From: a virus
IMG/VR virus record: IMGVR_UViG_3300006750_001942
Location: 1-22,378 of that record
Direction: 5' to 3' (one strand)
DNA length: 22,378 bases
Both the position numbers and the translations under genes were made by a program. A model generated the notes under the pieces. The model saw only the letters and a list, made by a program, of their open reading frames with translations. It was not told the DNA's origin and made no database searches. Shown here in pieces: positions 14,489 to 21,716 of the stretch (position 1 is the stretch's first letter; every line of letters begins with the position of its first letter).

Positions 14489-15144
14489 TATATGTTTATT
14501 TGCATTTTTAGCTTGTTCCAGACTTTTATGTTTAAGCGTAGGTCAACTATAGCGTCATGCAGCTTATCATAATCATGTTCTATGTCAAACTCCTTGCCAA
14601 GAGCTGTTAGGTTACTTTTAACCCTTCTTCTCCTCGTGTTCAGTATTTTGTATTGGTAAAGACATAGCTCTCTATTGCTAAGTTTTCCTCCTTCATTTCT
14701 GAAAGGTATGTCATACTTGATACCCCTAGCCAAACAATTAGTATCTATTATCTTTTCTACTAAGTGGTTATAGCTCTCTCCCATGAATTCGTAATACCCT
14801 TTCAGCAAATATAAGTCAAATCCTAAAAAATTATGGCCAACTATATAGTCGCATTCATCAAACCAAGGTGACATTTGTTTGAAAGCCTCCTCTGGGCTGA
14901 TAGCTTTTGACAGGAATTTCTTCTCGTTGTAACCAGTTATTCTAGCCGCTTCCTCTCCGACCTTTAAGTCTGTGTCCCATTTTATATATAGATCTTGAGA
15001 GTCGAGAATTTTGTTTCCTTTGTATTTTATTAGGCCAGCTTGCCAAGGGCGGTTTTGACAAAAGTTCAGGCATAAATTGTACGTCTCGAAGTCGCAAAAA
15101 GTATATACTTTATCTTGATTAAATCTAAGTAAATCTTTATTCAT
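14488..15144 (-). CDS. DnaQ-like 3'-5' exonuclease (DEDDh)
   Basis: A 218-residue exonuclease of the RNase H-like DEDDh family. Visible residues are Asp18 and Glu20 in FCDFET, Asp110 in VGHNFLGFDLYLL, His196 and Asp201 in LHDAIVDLRL; the His five residues before the last Asp gives the DEDDh class. Family members remove mispaired 3' ends. As it lies two genes upstream of polymerase III alpha it is the likely proofreading (epsilon-like) subunit. There is no clear clamp-binding motif. ATG at 15144 overlaps the upstream glycosyltransferase-like gene by 8 bases. An N-terminal basic insertion RRRRVK at 171-176 is unusual. A role in RNA or DNA degradation cannot be excluded. Confidence 0.88.
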   Translation of the reverse strand: MNKDLLRFNQDKVYTFCDFETYNLCLNFCQNRPWQAGLIKYKGNKILDSQDLYIKWDTDLKVGEEAARITGYNEKKFLSKAISPEEAFKQMSPWFDECDYIVGHNFLGFDLYLLKGYYEFMGESYNHLVEKIIDTNCLARGIKYDIPFRNEGGKLSNRELCLYQYKILNTRRRRVKSNLTALGKEFDIEHDYDKLHDAIVDLRLNIKVWNKLKMQINI

Positions 15145-16207
15145 TGAGTAACTGTACGGTAGGGCCGTGTTTGTATTCTTGTATGTTCTTAACGCTGATG
15201 GTTCTATCGAAAATTAATATACCATTTTTAGTGGCTTTAACATCCCACTCTTTTTCCCGTAGATCCAATTCTGTTGAAAAGAATTGTCCGGCCCTCACCC
15301 ACGATAAAGACCTTGAGGTCTTCTTCTCTGTATAGGGCGGGGAAGATTTTCTGCTATTGATGTGTACCTTGTAATCTGAATCTTTTTGAATTACTATATA
15401 GAAGTATGGATTATGTGGGGATTTTTTATTGTAGGCGATGCTGGCCTCGTTTCTAGAGCAGCAGTCCATTCTACTGTTTGGAAAAAAGCTATCTATCCTA
15501 TGTTTAATGTTAGTGTTGTTTATTTTTTTGACAGGATAACCCCTCCCGTCAAAGCTTTTTATTTTAAGGGCTACTCCCTCCTCTGCGGGGACGTAAGTCC
15601 CATTGGGCCTAGTGAAGCAGGGGTCTTGATGCCATTCTTTTAGGGTTTTAGGGAACTTAGCCTTGTTTAAAAAAGAAGTGCGGCCTGCGGCTACCAAAGT
15701 CTCTAACCAGTCTTGTGGAGTTCCATCTCGGTGTTGAATCATGTCGGCAGGGGTAAAGAAGGCCGCTTCGTAAACGTCTAGATAGGACACAAGGCTATCT
15801 AAAGCGTGAAGATCCTTATGGCTTATAATGTTGTCAAAATCGGTATAAATAATATTATCATAACCTAGCCCTTCGGCTATGTAAGCACTCATAGAAAAAT
15901 TACTAACACAAGCAAACCCATGCCTTTGGGGGTCAGCGTGAATTGATATCTCATTATTAGCATACCATATTGTGGCAGACTTGTCACTCGATAACAATAC
16001 ATTACCTTTTGCATTGTGAAAATAGTAATCAGAAAGACTCTGATACTTATCTCTTACTGGTGCTCCAGATACATGCAAGACATCGTACCCGAATTCTTTG
16101 AACCTGCTAATACATTCGACCATTACGGACTCCTTAGCTAGGTCAGAGCAGTAACTATTTACTGCAACTATGTTTCTTTTTTTTGTTTTATTGGTTCCTG
16201 TACTCAC
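15137..16207 (-). CDS. GT-A-like glycosyltransferase
   Basis: A 356-residue protein. Residues 11-130 look like a GT-A Rossmann-like domain: NIVAVNSYCSDLAKESVMVE, FGYDVLHVSGAPV, LSDYYFHNAKGNVLLSSDK and GLGYDNIIYTDFDNIIS, where Asp123-x-Asp125 would bind the metal and nucleotide sugar. The pattern resembles phage-encoded GT-A proteins with an 'HTP/GAP ... DYY..... N.LL' layout. The C-terminal third is beta-rich and unknown. GTG at 16207 overlaps the upstream TGA (GTGA) and has AGGAGG 10 bases upstream. It interrupts a replication cluster, sitting between the PHP-domain gene and the exonuclease, which is an odd place for a glycosyltransferase. The acceptor is unknown. Confidence 0.6.
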   Translation of the reverse strand: MSTGTNKTKKRNIVAVNSYCSDLAKESVMVECISRFKEFGYDVLHVSGAPVRDKYQSLSDYYFHNAKGNVLLSSDKSATIWYANNEISIHADPQRHGFACVSNFSMSAYIAEGLGYDNIIYTDFDNIISHKDLHALDSLVSYLDVYEAAFFTPADMIQHRDGTPQDWLETLVAAGRTSFLNKAKFPKTLKEWHQDPCFTRPNGTYVPAEEGVALKIKSFDGRGYPVKKINNTNIKHRIDSFFPNSRMDCCSRNEASIAYNKKSPHNPYFYIVIQKDSDYKVHINSRKSSPPYTEKKTSRSLSWVRAGQFFSTELDLREKEWDVKATKNGILIFDRTISVKNIQEYKHGPTVQLLNE

Positions 16208-16974
16208 TTATTGACTGCCTCCTGACCTTGATTTGTCCAGTTCTCGAAGCAAAAAGTGTCCGAGGACATGTTGTTTAGCTGCGGTTTTTCTAATGTGCTT
16301 CTGTTGTTAATGCATCTAAAAGTTAAGTAGGCTTTAAAGTCTTCTTTGTTTTTATAAAAGACGCTTTGAGTGTTTACTTTTTCATACTTAGATGCAGAAG
16401 CATAATCTTCAACCAAGTCTTTTAGTATGTGATCATATGGTAGGTTATTGTTTTCTACAAAGAGCACGGGCTTACAAAAGCTAAAATCTGGAACGCAGCC
16501 GCGACTGCTAAAATTATTCTGAAATATAAAGGAATCATAAAAAGGAACTGCAAGTAAAAGGTCTTTGTCGCTCCAGTTATTCTTTATTGATTCAAAGTCA
16601 GTTCTTGACTCATAATAGAACCCTTCGATGGCAGCTTGGCTATAGATTTTGATTAACCTTTTGTACCCGTTCTTGTTTTTGCAAAAGATAATATACTTGC
16701 AGGAAGTCTGAATGGACGCCTCGTTCTTTTTATGAAGATCTTGGCAGACGGTAATCCTGACCCCAAATATAAGCTTAATCTTGAATTTGGCTAAGCTTGA
16801 GTAAGCTTCAAGAAACCCGCCCATAGAATCATCAACCAGATAGACCTCCTTCAAGGAGTTCTCTTGGGCTATTTGAGGGATCGAATCTGGGCCATTCGGC
16901 TCAGACTCAGACGCCAAAGTCAGTATACTCCTGCCTAAAGAATAGTGACTCTTGAATAATGGAATGATGTCCAT
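16204..16974 (-). CDS. PHP domain of DNA polymerase III alpha (separate gene)
   Basis: A 256-residue protein that aligns by eye with the N-terminal ~250 residues of DnaE: PLFKSHYSLGRSILTL (the 'H.HS.YSLLDG' strand), LKEVYLVDDSMGGFLEAY ('LALTDHG....'), KLIFGVRITV ('PIIGVE...'), KYIIFCKNKNGYKRLIKIYSQAAIEGFYYESR ('LLAKN..GY.NL......A..EGFY..PR') in segments, and FKAYLTFRCINNRSTLEKP. The first His of the H-x-H motif is Lys, and the DH of TDHG is DD, so the metal site is probably inactive. The polymerase core is encoded 1.9 kb further on at 11722-14295. ATG at 16974 is 6 bases after a TATAGT -10, so the mRNA may be leaderless. It overlaps the glycosyltransferase-like gene by four bases. Confidence 0.75.
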   Translation of the reverse strand: MDIIPLFKSHYSLGRSILTLASESEPNGPDSIPQIAQENSLKEVYLVDDSMGGFLEAYSSLAKFKIKLIFGVRITVCQDLHKKNEASIQTSCKYIIFCKNKNGYKRLIKIYSQAAIEGFYYESRTDFESIKNNWSDKDLLLAVPFYDSFIFQNNFSSRGCVPDFSFCKPVLFVENNNLPYDHILKDLVEDYASASKYEKVNTQSVFYKNKEDFKAYLTFRCINNRSTLEKPQLNNMSSDTFCFENWTNQGQEAVNK

Positions 16975-16980
16975 GACTCC

Positions 16981-17009
16981 ACTATAGTTGCCCGGGGATG
17001 TCTTGTCAA
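16981..17009 (-). promoter_or_regulatory. sigma70-type promoter of the PHP-domain gene
   Basis: Minus-strand TTGACA (17004-17009, perfect consensus), a 17-base spacer and TATAGT (16981-16986). It lies in the 36-base gap after the nuclease stop codon. Six bases separate the -10 from the ATG at 16974, so transcription should start at about the A of the start codon. Confidence 0.8.
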
Positions 17010-17010
17010 G

Positions 17011-17991
17011 TTAAAAGTCAAACAAGTCGTCTATTATGTCTATTTGCTTGCTTGGGTGGGGGTGAGCGGGACAGCCGTCATACCTCTTCTCTACTATCTT
17101 CTCACCTTTTTTTTGTTTCAAATTTTCTTTTTTTCTCGCTGATCTGATAAATTTAGAATCCTTATCTTGTAGCTCGTAATAGTCAAAAGCGTCTAGGTAT
17201 GGGCATCTCCAAGTCTTGCCAGCCTTACACATCCAAGAGGACTTTCCGTCTTTGGCGTAATTGGTTCTCGCATCTTTCTCCGAAAATGAATTTATTTGTT
17301 TATAACAACTCTCTAAAAAGTATTCAAAACCTTCAAGTTCCTCCACTGTATAAACACATTGTTGTGCGGCTGACTTAGGAAACCTTAGAAATAGAAACTC
17401 AATAGTAGGTTTAAGTGTTGGCCAAAGTTTTAAAGAAGCTAAAGAGTAAGACATCGCTTGTATGTTTGCGGTAAGCTCTTCTCCTCTAAATTTCTGCTTA
17501 CTGCTTTTATAGTCTACAATTTTGATGGTCTTATCTTTTTTGTACATTATAGGCTTATCCATGAAGCCTCGTATTTTGTATTTTGGTTTCTCGCTTACTA
17601 CTAAGAACTCTTTTTCTGGGTCGGTGACCTTTCCCCCTTCTCCAAAAAAGTCATACCTCAGCCCAACTACAATCATCTTATTGATTAACTCGTAATTCTC
17701 CTCCGAGTTCATTGGCAGGTCGTGCTCTTTCGCGTCTTGGTTTAAATGTTTGATTATTAATCTTTTAATGGAGGGGCTTCCGTCTAAGCTGGAAGCTTTT
17801 GAGATTAATTCTTTATGTCGATTATGTTTCTTTTTTAGAATTAACTCAAATACTAAATGGCATATAGTTCCGCGCAAAGATCCCTCATTCTGTCTCTGGG
17901 GTATCTTTAGTTCGTAGTTACAATAGTAAGACCACGAACAGCTTTCTAAAGTCTTGATCCTTGACGCTGATAAGATTTTTTCTTTTTTCAT
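17011..17991 (-). CDS. RecB/Cas4-like PD-(D/E)XK exonuclease
   Basis: A 326-residue nuclease-domain protein. N-terminal SASRIKTLESCSWSYYCNYEL (Cys18, Cys24) resembles the 'S...L..C...Y.Y' start of Cas4/AddB-type nucleases; His45 and Glu49 (LRGTICHLVFE) form the next motif; Asp145 in RGFMDKP, Asp160-x-Lys162 in KIVDYKSSK and QAMSYSLA form the catalytic core. Three C-terminal cysteines (255, 263, 307) with one of the N-terminal ones could hold a [4Fe-4S] cluster or zinc, as in Cas4 and AddB. Family members resect DNA ends. A basic Lys-rich stretch lies at 286-303. ATG at 17991 overlaps the upstream TGA (ATGA); an in-frame GTG at 17997 is a less likely start. It probably acts with RecA in recombination. 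Confidence 0.85.
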   Translation of the reverse strand: MKKEKILSASRIKTLESCSWSYYCNYELKIPQRQNEGSLRGTICHLVFELILKKKHNRHKELISKASSLDGSPSIKRLIIKHLNQDAKEHDLPMNSEENYELINKMIVVGLRYDFFGEGGKVTDPEKEFLVVSEKPKYKIRGFMDKPIMYKKDKTIKIVDYKSSKQKFRGEELTANIQAMSYSLASLKLWPTLKPTIEFLFLRFPKSAAQQCVYTVEELEGFEYFLESCYKQINSFSEKDARTNYAKDGKSSWMCKAGKTWRCPYLDAFDYYELQDKDSKFIRSARKKENLKQKKGEKIVEKRYDGCPAHPHPSKQIDIIDDLFDF

Positions 17992-18578
17992 CTCCACGGA
18001 TTTCCGCTAACCCAGCTAATCATAGTATACCTGTTGCCGGACTCAACTTTGCAAACCTTGTGGAGTAAAAATGAAGGGAATACAACTACATTACCTATGC
18101 CTTTCTTCATGGTAACTTCGCCGCCTGTCTGTACTATTAAATCTCCCCCAGTATAATCCTTTGGATCGCTTAATTGAATAACAACGGTTAGCTTCCTCTT
18201 ATTCTTTCCCGGCCCTATGTCTGGATGCCAGTCGTAATGCTTACCCGCCCCTTCGTATTCTGTAAATTGTAGATCCTCTGTAAAGCCGGTTATATCAACT
18301 TTGAATAGATTCTTGTTGGCTTCTTCGCAGCATTCCCTTATTAGGTCAAAGATGAATTGGGTATCTTCGTTTAGTGGGACCCATCTTACTACGCTATCCC
18401 TTACTTCGCTAGTTGAGTTTGCGAAGGTTGAAGCGGTTTCTTTGGGGAACCTTTTCCCAATCTTTATCATCTCCTCGCACTTAGCTGGGCTAAGAATGCC
18501 TTCGTACCAGTAATAGCTCAAAAGATCTTTGTCTTTCTCTTGCTCCTCCATTCCGAATATTCTATCATACTTACTCAT
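17988..18578 (-). CDS. 2OG-Fe(II) oxygenase, prolyl-hydroxylase/PiuC-like
   Basis: A 196-residue protein of the prolyl-4-hydroxylase-like 2-oxoglutarate oxygenase family. HYDWHPD supplies His118 and Asp120 as iron ligands, LLHKVCKVESGNRYTMISWVSG supplies the distal His173 and Arg183 (2-oxoglutarate binding), and YTGGDL/GNVVVFPS are the usual family strands. Length fits a stand-alone enzyme. ATG at 18578 overlaps the primase stop (ATGAGTAA) and has AAGGA 8 bases upstream. Such proteins are widespread in marine T4-like phages, with an undefined substrate. Placed between primase and RecB-like nuclease, it may act on DNA, a replication protein or a virion protein; nothing in the sequence decides this. 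Confidence 0.85.
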   Translation of the reverse strand: MSKYDRIFGMEEQEKDKDLLSYYWYEGILSPAKCEEMIKIGKRFPKETASTFANSTSEVRDSVVRWVPLNEDTQFIFDLIRECCEEANKNLFKVDITGFTEDLQFTEYEGAGKHYDWHPDIGPGKNKRKLTVVIQLSDPKDYTGGDLIVQTGGEVTMKKGIGNVVVFPSFLLHKVCKVESGNRYTMISWVSGNPWR

Positions 18579-19461
18579 AAAAAAAATCCTTCACTTCCTC
18601 CGTAGACATATCCCCAAAATCGTTATGGTGTCTAGGTAGCATGACTTCGACTTGACTTGGGTCAAAAAATTTTAATAGTTTCTTTTTTAGTTTGTGTGCC
18701 GCTATGCTTCCGGTCTGCCTCTCGTCATTATTTAGAGATATTGTAATTTTATCTGGGTCAAAGCTTAATAGCTGATTAAAAACTTCGCTACTTATGTCTA
18801 CCCCAAATATAACCATACTGTTTTTTATTCCAGCGGACCAAAGTGAAAGCATGTCTCCGATACTTTCCAGTAGGATTACCTTATTGCAGGATTTTATATC
18901 CTTATAATTTACTTGTAGTGGGTACTTCCATTGGCTTTTGTCTCCCATATGTTTCCATTTTATTTTACTGCTATCGGTTATATCTCTACCCGTGTAGCCT
19001 ATCACTTCTTTTTGCTTGTTGAAAATTGGGAACACGTACCTGTTTTTGAGTTGGCCTGCGTCAACTATGCCCCCTTGGAACAAAGATAAAGTTTCTTCCG
19101 CTACCCCCCTGTTTACCCAATAGGTATGGTCTGGGGTTATATGTTTTAATGATTCCTTGTTGAATTTTCTAGCCTCCTTTACTTTAGGTTTGTCGTCCTC
19201 GTTGGTGCGGGTCTGGTTTAACCCCTTGTTCCTTATCCAGTTTGACGCTTCAATCGTGGTAACCTTCAAATGAATTTGAACCAACCTTTGGAATGAACCT
19301 TTTTCGCCAACGCCCCAATCATTGAAGTATCCAGTATCTTTCTTAACGCTTAATGAGCTATTATTGCTAGACTCTCTGTAAAGAGGCCTCATCCTGTACT
19401 CTCTACCGTTATCTAGGATTTGGGAGTATCCTAGCTCAGATAATACTTCCTTTATAGTCAT
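18571..19461 (-). CDS. DnaG-like primase, TOPRIM type, without zinc cysteines
   Basis: A 296-residue primase-like protein. The N-terminal region (YRMRPLYRESSNNSSLSVKK, GYFNDWGVGEKGSFQRLVQ) has the shape of the DnaG zinc-binding module, 'P.R.E..PS..V.....F.D.G.G..GD..', but no cysteine or histidine pairs at the metal positions. The TOPRIM domain follows: RYVFPIFNKQKEVIGYTGRD, VILLESIGDMLSLW with the Glu, and ISLNNDERQTGSIAAHKLKK with the metal-binding Asp region. There is no room for a DnaB-binding C-terminal domain, so it resembles the short primases of many phages. ATG at 19461 overlaps the HAD gene by 26 bases and has GAAGG 8 bases upstream. It is next to DnaB helicase, which supports a primer-making role. 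Confidence 0.82.
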   Translation of the reverse strand: MTIKEVLSELGYSQILDNGREYRMRPLYRESSNNSSLSVKKDTGYFNDWGVGEKGSFQRLVQIHLKVTTIEASNWIRNKGLNQTRTNEDDKPKVKEARKFNKESLKHITPDHTYWVNRGVAEETLSLFQGGIVDAGQLKNRYVFPIFNKQKEVIGYTGRDITDSSKIKWKHMGDKSQWKYPLQVNYKDIKSCNKVILLESIGDMLSLWSAGIKNSMVIFGVDISSEVFNQLLSFDPDKITISLNNDERQTGSIAAHKLKKKLLKFFDPSQVEVMLPRHHNDFGDMSTEEVKDFFYE

Positions 19462-19864
19462 TTAGTATACCTTCGTCTCTGTTCGTGTTAATTGCGAAAG
19501 CTGTTTTCATTGGCACCTTATTACCGGCAGTCCCGACAGGTTTAATATCGTTCACAAGAACCCTTGGCCCAGCCATTAAGTCAAACATAATTCTATCATA
19601 CCTTATGTCGTAATGCTTAAGCATTTTTATAGTATGTGGTGCGTGTTTGCTATCTCTTGCCGTAGTTAAAACTATGGTATCATTATCTGGTATAGAGTTA
19701 AGAAACTCAATACTAGGTGTTATGGGTGTTTCTATTAGGTGGCTATCATGACCTTTTGCTTCAATAGCTTCATCTATTTTATCGTTGGAATTATGTTTAA
19801 CGATAGTTCCGTCTATATCAATAAACCATGTTTTGTCTGTTGATTCTTTAGTTTCGGTTTTCAT
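19436..19864 (-). CDS. HAD-family phosphatase
   Basis: A 142-residue HAD hydrolase with the nucleophile motif FIDIDGTI (Asp16, Asp18), motif II VLTTAR (Thr67/Thr68), and an acidic motif near VLVNDIKP (Asp106). There is no cap domain. This compact type, with the 'T.FID.DGT...H' opening and 'LVND.KP' end, occurs in polysaccharide and heptose loci next to cytidylyltransferases. It might dephosphorylate a sugar phosphate, or a nucleotide. ATG at 19864 overlaps the helicase stop (ATGA), and its 3' end overlaps the primase start by 26 bases. The placement between helicase and primase is probably simply operon packing. It could partner the cytidylyltransferase at 251-727 although they are 19 kb apart. 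Confidence 0.8.
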   Translation of the reverse strand: MKTETKESTDKTWFIDIDGTIVKHNSNDKIDEAIEAKGHDSHLIETPITPSIEFLNSIPDNDTIVLTTARDSKHAPHTIKMLKHYDIRYDRIMFDLMAGPRVLVNDIKPVGTAGNKVPMKTAFAINTNRDEGILNDYKGSII

Positions 19865-21363
19865 ATTAGTTCGTCGTCGTTATCTTCTGGGTGTCTGTCT
19901 TCTAATGTATGTTGTTCTCTTTGTCTTTGCACTATAGTCTCAAGAGACCCCATCTCTTCGCAATTGAAATTCTCAACTGAAAAGTTTAAGTAGTTGTACG
20001 TGAATCTTTCAGATCCGTCTTCCACCACTCTCCTCACTAGGTCTTGATGCCCTGCCGCGTCTCTTCCTTGGAATCTGGATTTTATAGTCACTAACTTATG
20101 AGTACCGAACTCTTCTCCGTCTAGGGCTATTTCGTCTAAAGTTTTTCTTCTAAAAATGCCGACGTAACTGGAAAACCATTGGAGCCTGTCTGACAGGGCG
20201 ATTACAGAGCTATCGTCGACAACGGTATTTGAATTTCGGTTATGGCTCTCGCCTTGCCTGTTAAGCTGCATTGCTGTTATGACAGGACATTTTAATTCTT
20301 CGGAAAGTCTTTTTAGTTTGTCAATCTTTTCACCTATTGCTTGATGCTCTGCCCAATTTCTGTCTACCTTCTCGCCGGTAAGCTTAACGTAGTCGTACCC
20401 TATTATACAGCCGTTCCCTCTGCCTACTGTTTTATAGTACCACCTTTTAACAATATTGCAAACTTGATCTATGTCTTTACTGCCGACATGAAAGTGAGTG
20501 TAGTCGTAGCTCCTTACTTCTTGAAGAGCTTCTCTCACCTTTGTTATCATTTCTTTATTCTTACGCCAGTTACCTGTTTCCAAAAACCAAGAAGGAACTC
20601 CAGAAATTGCCGCCGCCATTCTGAATTGCATTTCCTCCTTGCTCATTTCGGTATCCAAGATTAAGGCTTTTACCTTATTCTTCTTAGCGGTTTTCATAAG
20701 AAGATCGTTTATCCAAGTTGTCTTACCTTGTCCCGGTCTAGAAGCTATTGCGTAAATGTTTCCGGGACGAAGCCCTCCATAAAGCCTGTTAAACTCTTCG
20801 TAAGATGTTAGGTAGCCGGGGTCTCTCTCAGGATTGTTTCCCCTGTCTTCAATGAGTTCAGACATATTGTCGAACAAATTGGAAGGCTCTGCCTCTCCTG
20901 TGTATTCGTATATCTTATCACTGTATATGTTATCAGCCTTAGCTATGAAATCTGTTAGAGTATTATCTCCTTCTTTTCTGGCGTGCTCGACAAGGTTTCT
21001 TCCTGTTAGTTCTGTGTTCCTTCTTACAGTTAGCTTTATTAACTCTTTGGCGGAGTTGATGGTTCCCTTCTTGTTTATCTGAGCGAAAGATATACTTTTG
21101 ATATAACTGAATACATCTATTTCATCTTTAAACCTTATGCCTAAGTTTACTATCTTTTGAGCAATTATTACATCGTCTAATTTATCTTTTGAAAACTCTC
21201 CTTCTAGGATTATAGATCTAATAACTTTAAATATTGTGCTATGAAGCTCGCTGTAAAAATCTTCATGAGTTACAAATCCATCAAGATCCAGAAAGGCGGA
21301 AGGGTGATTAATGATTCCCCCTAAAACATGTTTTTCGATACGTAAAGAATATATATTGGACAT
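19861..21363 (-). CDS. DnaB-type replicative helicase
   Basis: A 500-residue hexameric helicase. The N-terminal ~150 residues are the DnaB N-domain (LRIEKHVLGGIINHPSAFLD, with alpha-helical continuation), followed by a linker and the RecA-like ATPase: YGGLRPGNIYAIASRPGQGKTTW with Walker A at 207-216, LILDTEMSKEEMQFR, the Walker B strand CIIGYDYVKL near 320, LKRLSEELKCPVITAMQLNR (the DnaB H3 sensor), and SDRLQWFSSYVGIFRR. It unwinds DNA at the fork and normally works with primase, its neighbour. A TTG one codon upstream is ignored. Two acidic residues replace the usual D-Y-L of motif H2 only in part (G-Y-D-Y). There is a consensus promoter 24 bases upstream of the ATG at 21363. Confidence 0.95.
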   Translation of the reverse strand: MSNIYSLRIEKHVLGGIINHPSAFLDLDGFVTHEDFYSELHSTIFKVIRSIILEGEFSKDKLDDVIIAQKIVNLGIRFKDEIDVFSYIKSISFAQINKKGTINSAKELIKLTVRRNTELTGRNLVEHARKEGDNTLTDFIAKADNIYSDKIYEYTGEAEPSNLFDNMSELIEDRGNNPERDPGYLTSYEEFNRLYGGLRPGNIYAIASRPGQGKTTWINDLLMKTAKKNKVKALILDTEMSKEEMQFRMAAAISGVPSWFLETGNWRKNKEMITKVREALQEVRSYDYTHFHVGSKDIDQVCNIVKRWYYKTVGRGNGCIIGYDYVKLTGEKVDRNWAEHQAIGEKIDKLKRLSEELKCPVITAMQLNRQGESHNRNSNTVVDDSSVIALSDRLQWFSSYVGIFRRKTLDEIALDGEEFGTHKLVTIKSRFQGRDAAGHQDLVRRVVEDGSERFTYNYLNFSVENFNCEEMGSLETIVQRQREQHTLEDRHPEDNDDELI

Positions 21364-21386
21364 CAATCTAATTAGATCAAGAAGTT

Positions 21387-21415
21387 ATCCTACCTCGACG
21401 GGGCTTCGGTGTCAA
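21387..21415 (-). promoter_or_regulatory. sigma70-type promoter of the dnaB-like gene
   Basis: Minus-strand TTGACA (21410-21415, perfect), a 17-base spacer and TAGGAT (21387-21392, 4 of 6), followed by AAC. The -35 overlaps the TGA stop of the upstream gene. It lies in a 45-base gap; the ATG is at 21363, giving a leader of about 17 bases without a Shine-Dalgarno. Confidence 0.75.
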
Positions 21416-21711
21416 ATAAAATCCGTCTCGTCGTCCTCATCCTCTGGAATTTCAAAATCGTCAAGAGGATCTTCGTCTCCTGTGTCAACAGAAAGGGAAT
21501 TTAGCGTTGATTTTATGCTTATCTTATTTAAAGCTTCTGCCCAATTTGAAATAAACATCTGAAGGGCCATAGCGTCTTTGTTCGTGTCAAATTTGGTATG
21601 AACGTTTGGATTCCCCATCTCGTCATAAAGGAAAAGAGCGAAACCTCCATCGGAGAATTCGTTTAACTGCTTTAATGCAGACGGAGGTATTGTGAACCCC
21701 TTGCTTTCCAT
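21412..21711 (-). CDS. small acidic phage protein, unknown
   Basis: A 99-residue protein. The N-terminal 60 residues (SALKQLNEFSDGGFALFLYDEMGNPNVHTKFDTNKDAMALQM in segments) look like an alpha/beta domain; the C-terminal 25 residues are strongly acidic (GDEDPLDDFEIPEDEDDETDFI). An acidic tail ending in a hydrophobic residue resembles replication-partner docking tails. It stands between the endonuclease and DnaB helicase. ATG at 21711 has no Shine-Dalgarno but a TTGATA/17/TAATAT promoter ends 5 bases before it. No family is recognised. Confidence 0.6.
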   Translation of the reverse strand: MESKGFTIPPSALKQLNEFSDGGFALFLYDEMGNPNVHTKFDTNKDAMALQMFISNWAEALNKISIKSTLNSLSVDTGDEDPLDDFEIPEDEDDETDFI

Positions 21712-21716
21712 AGTTT

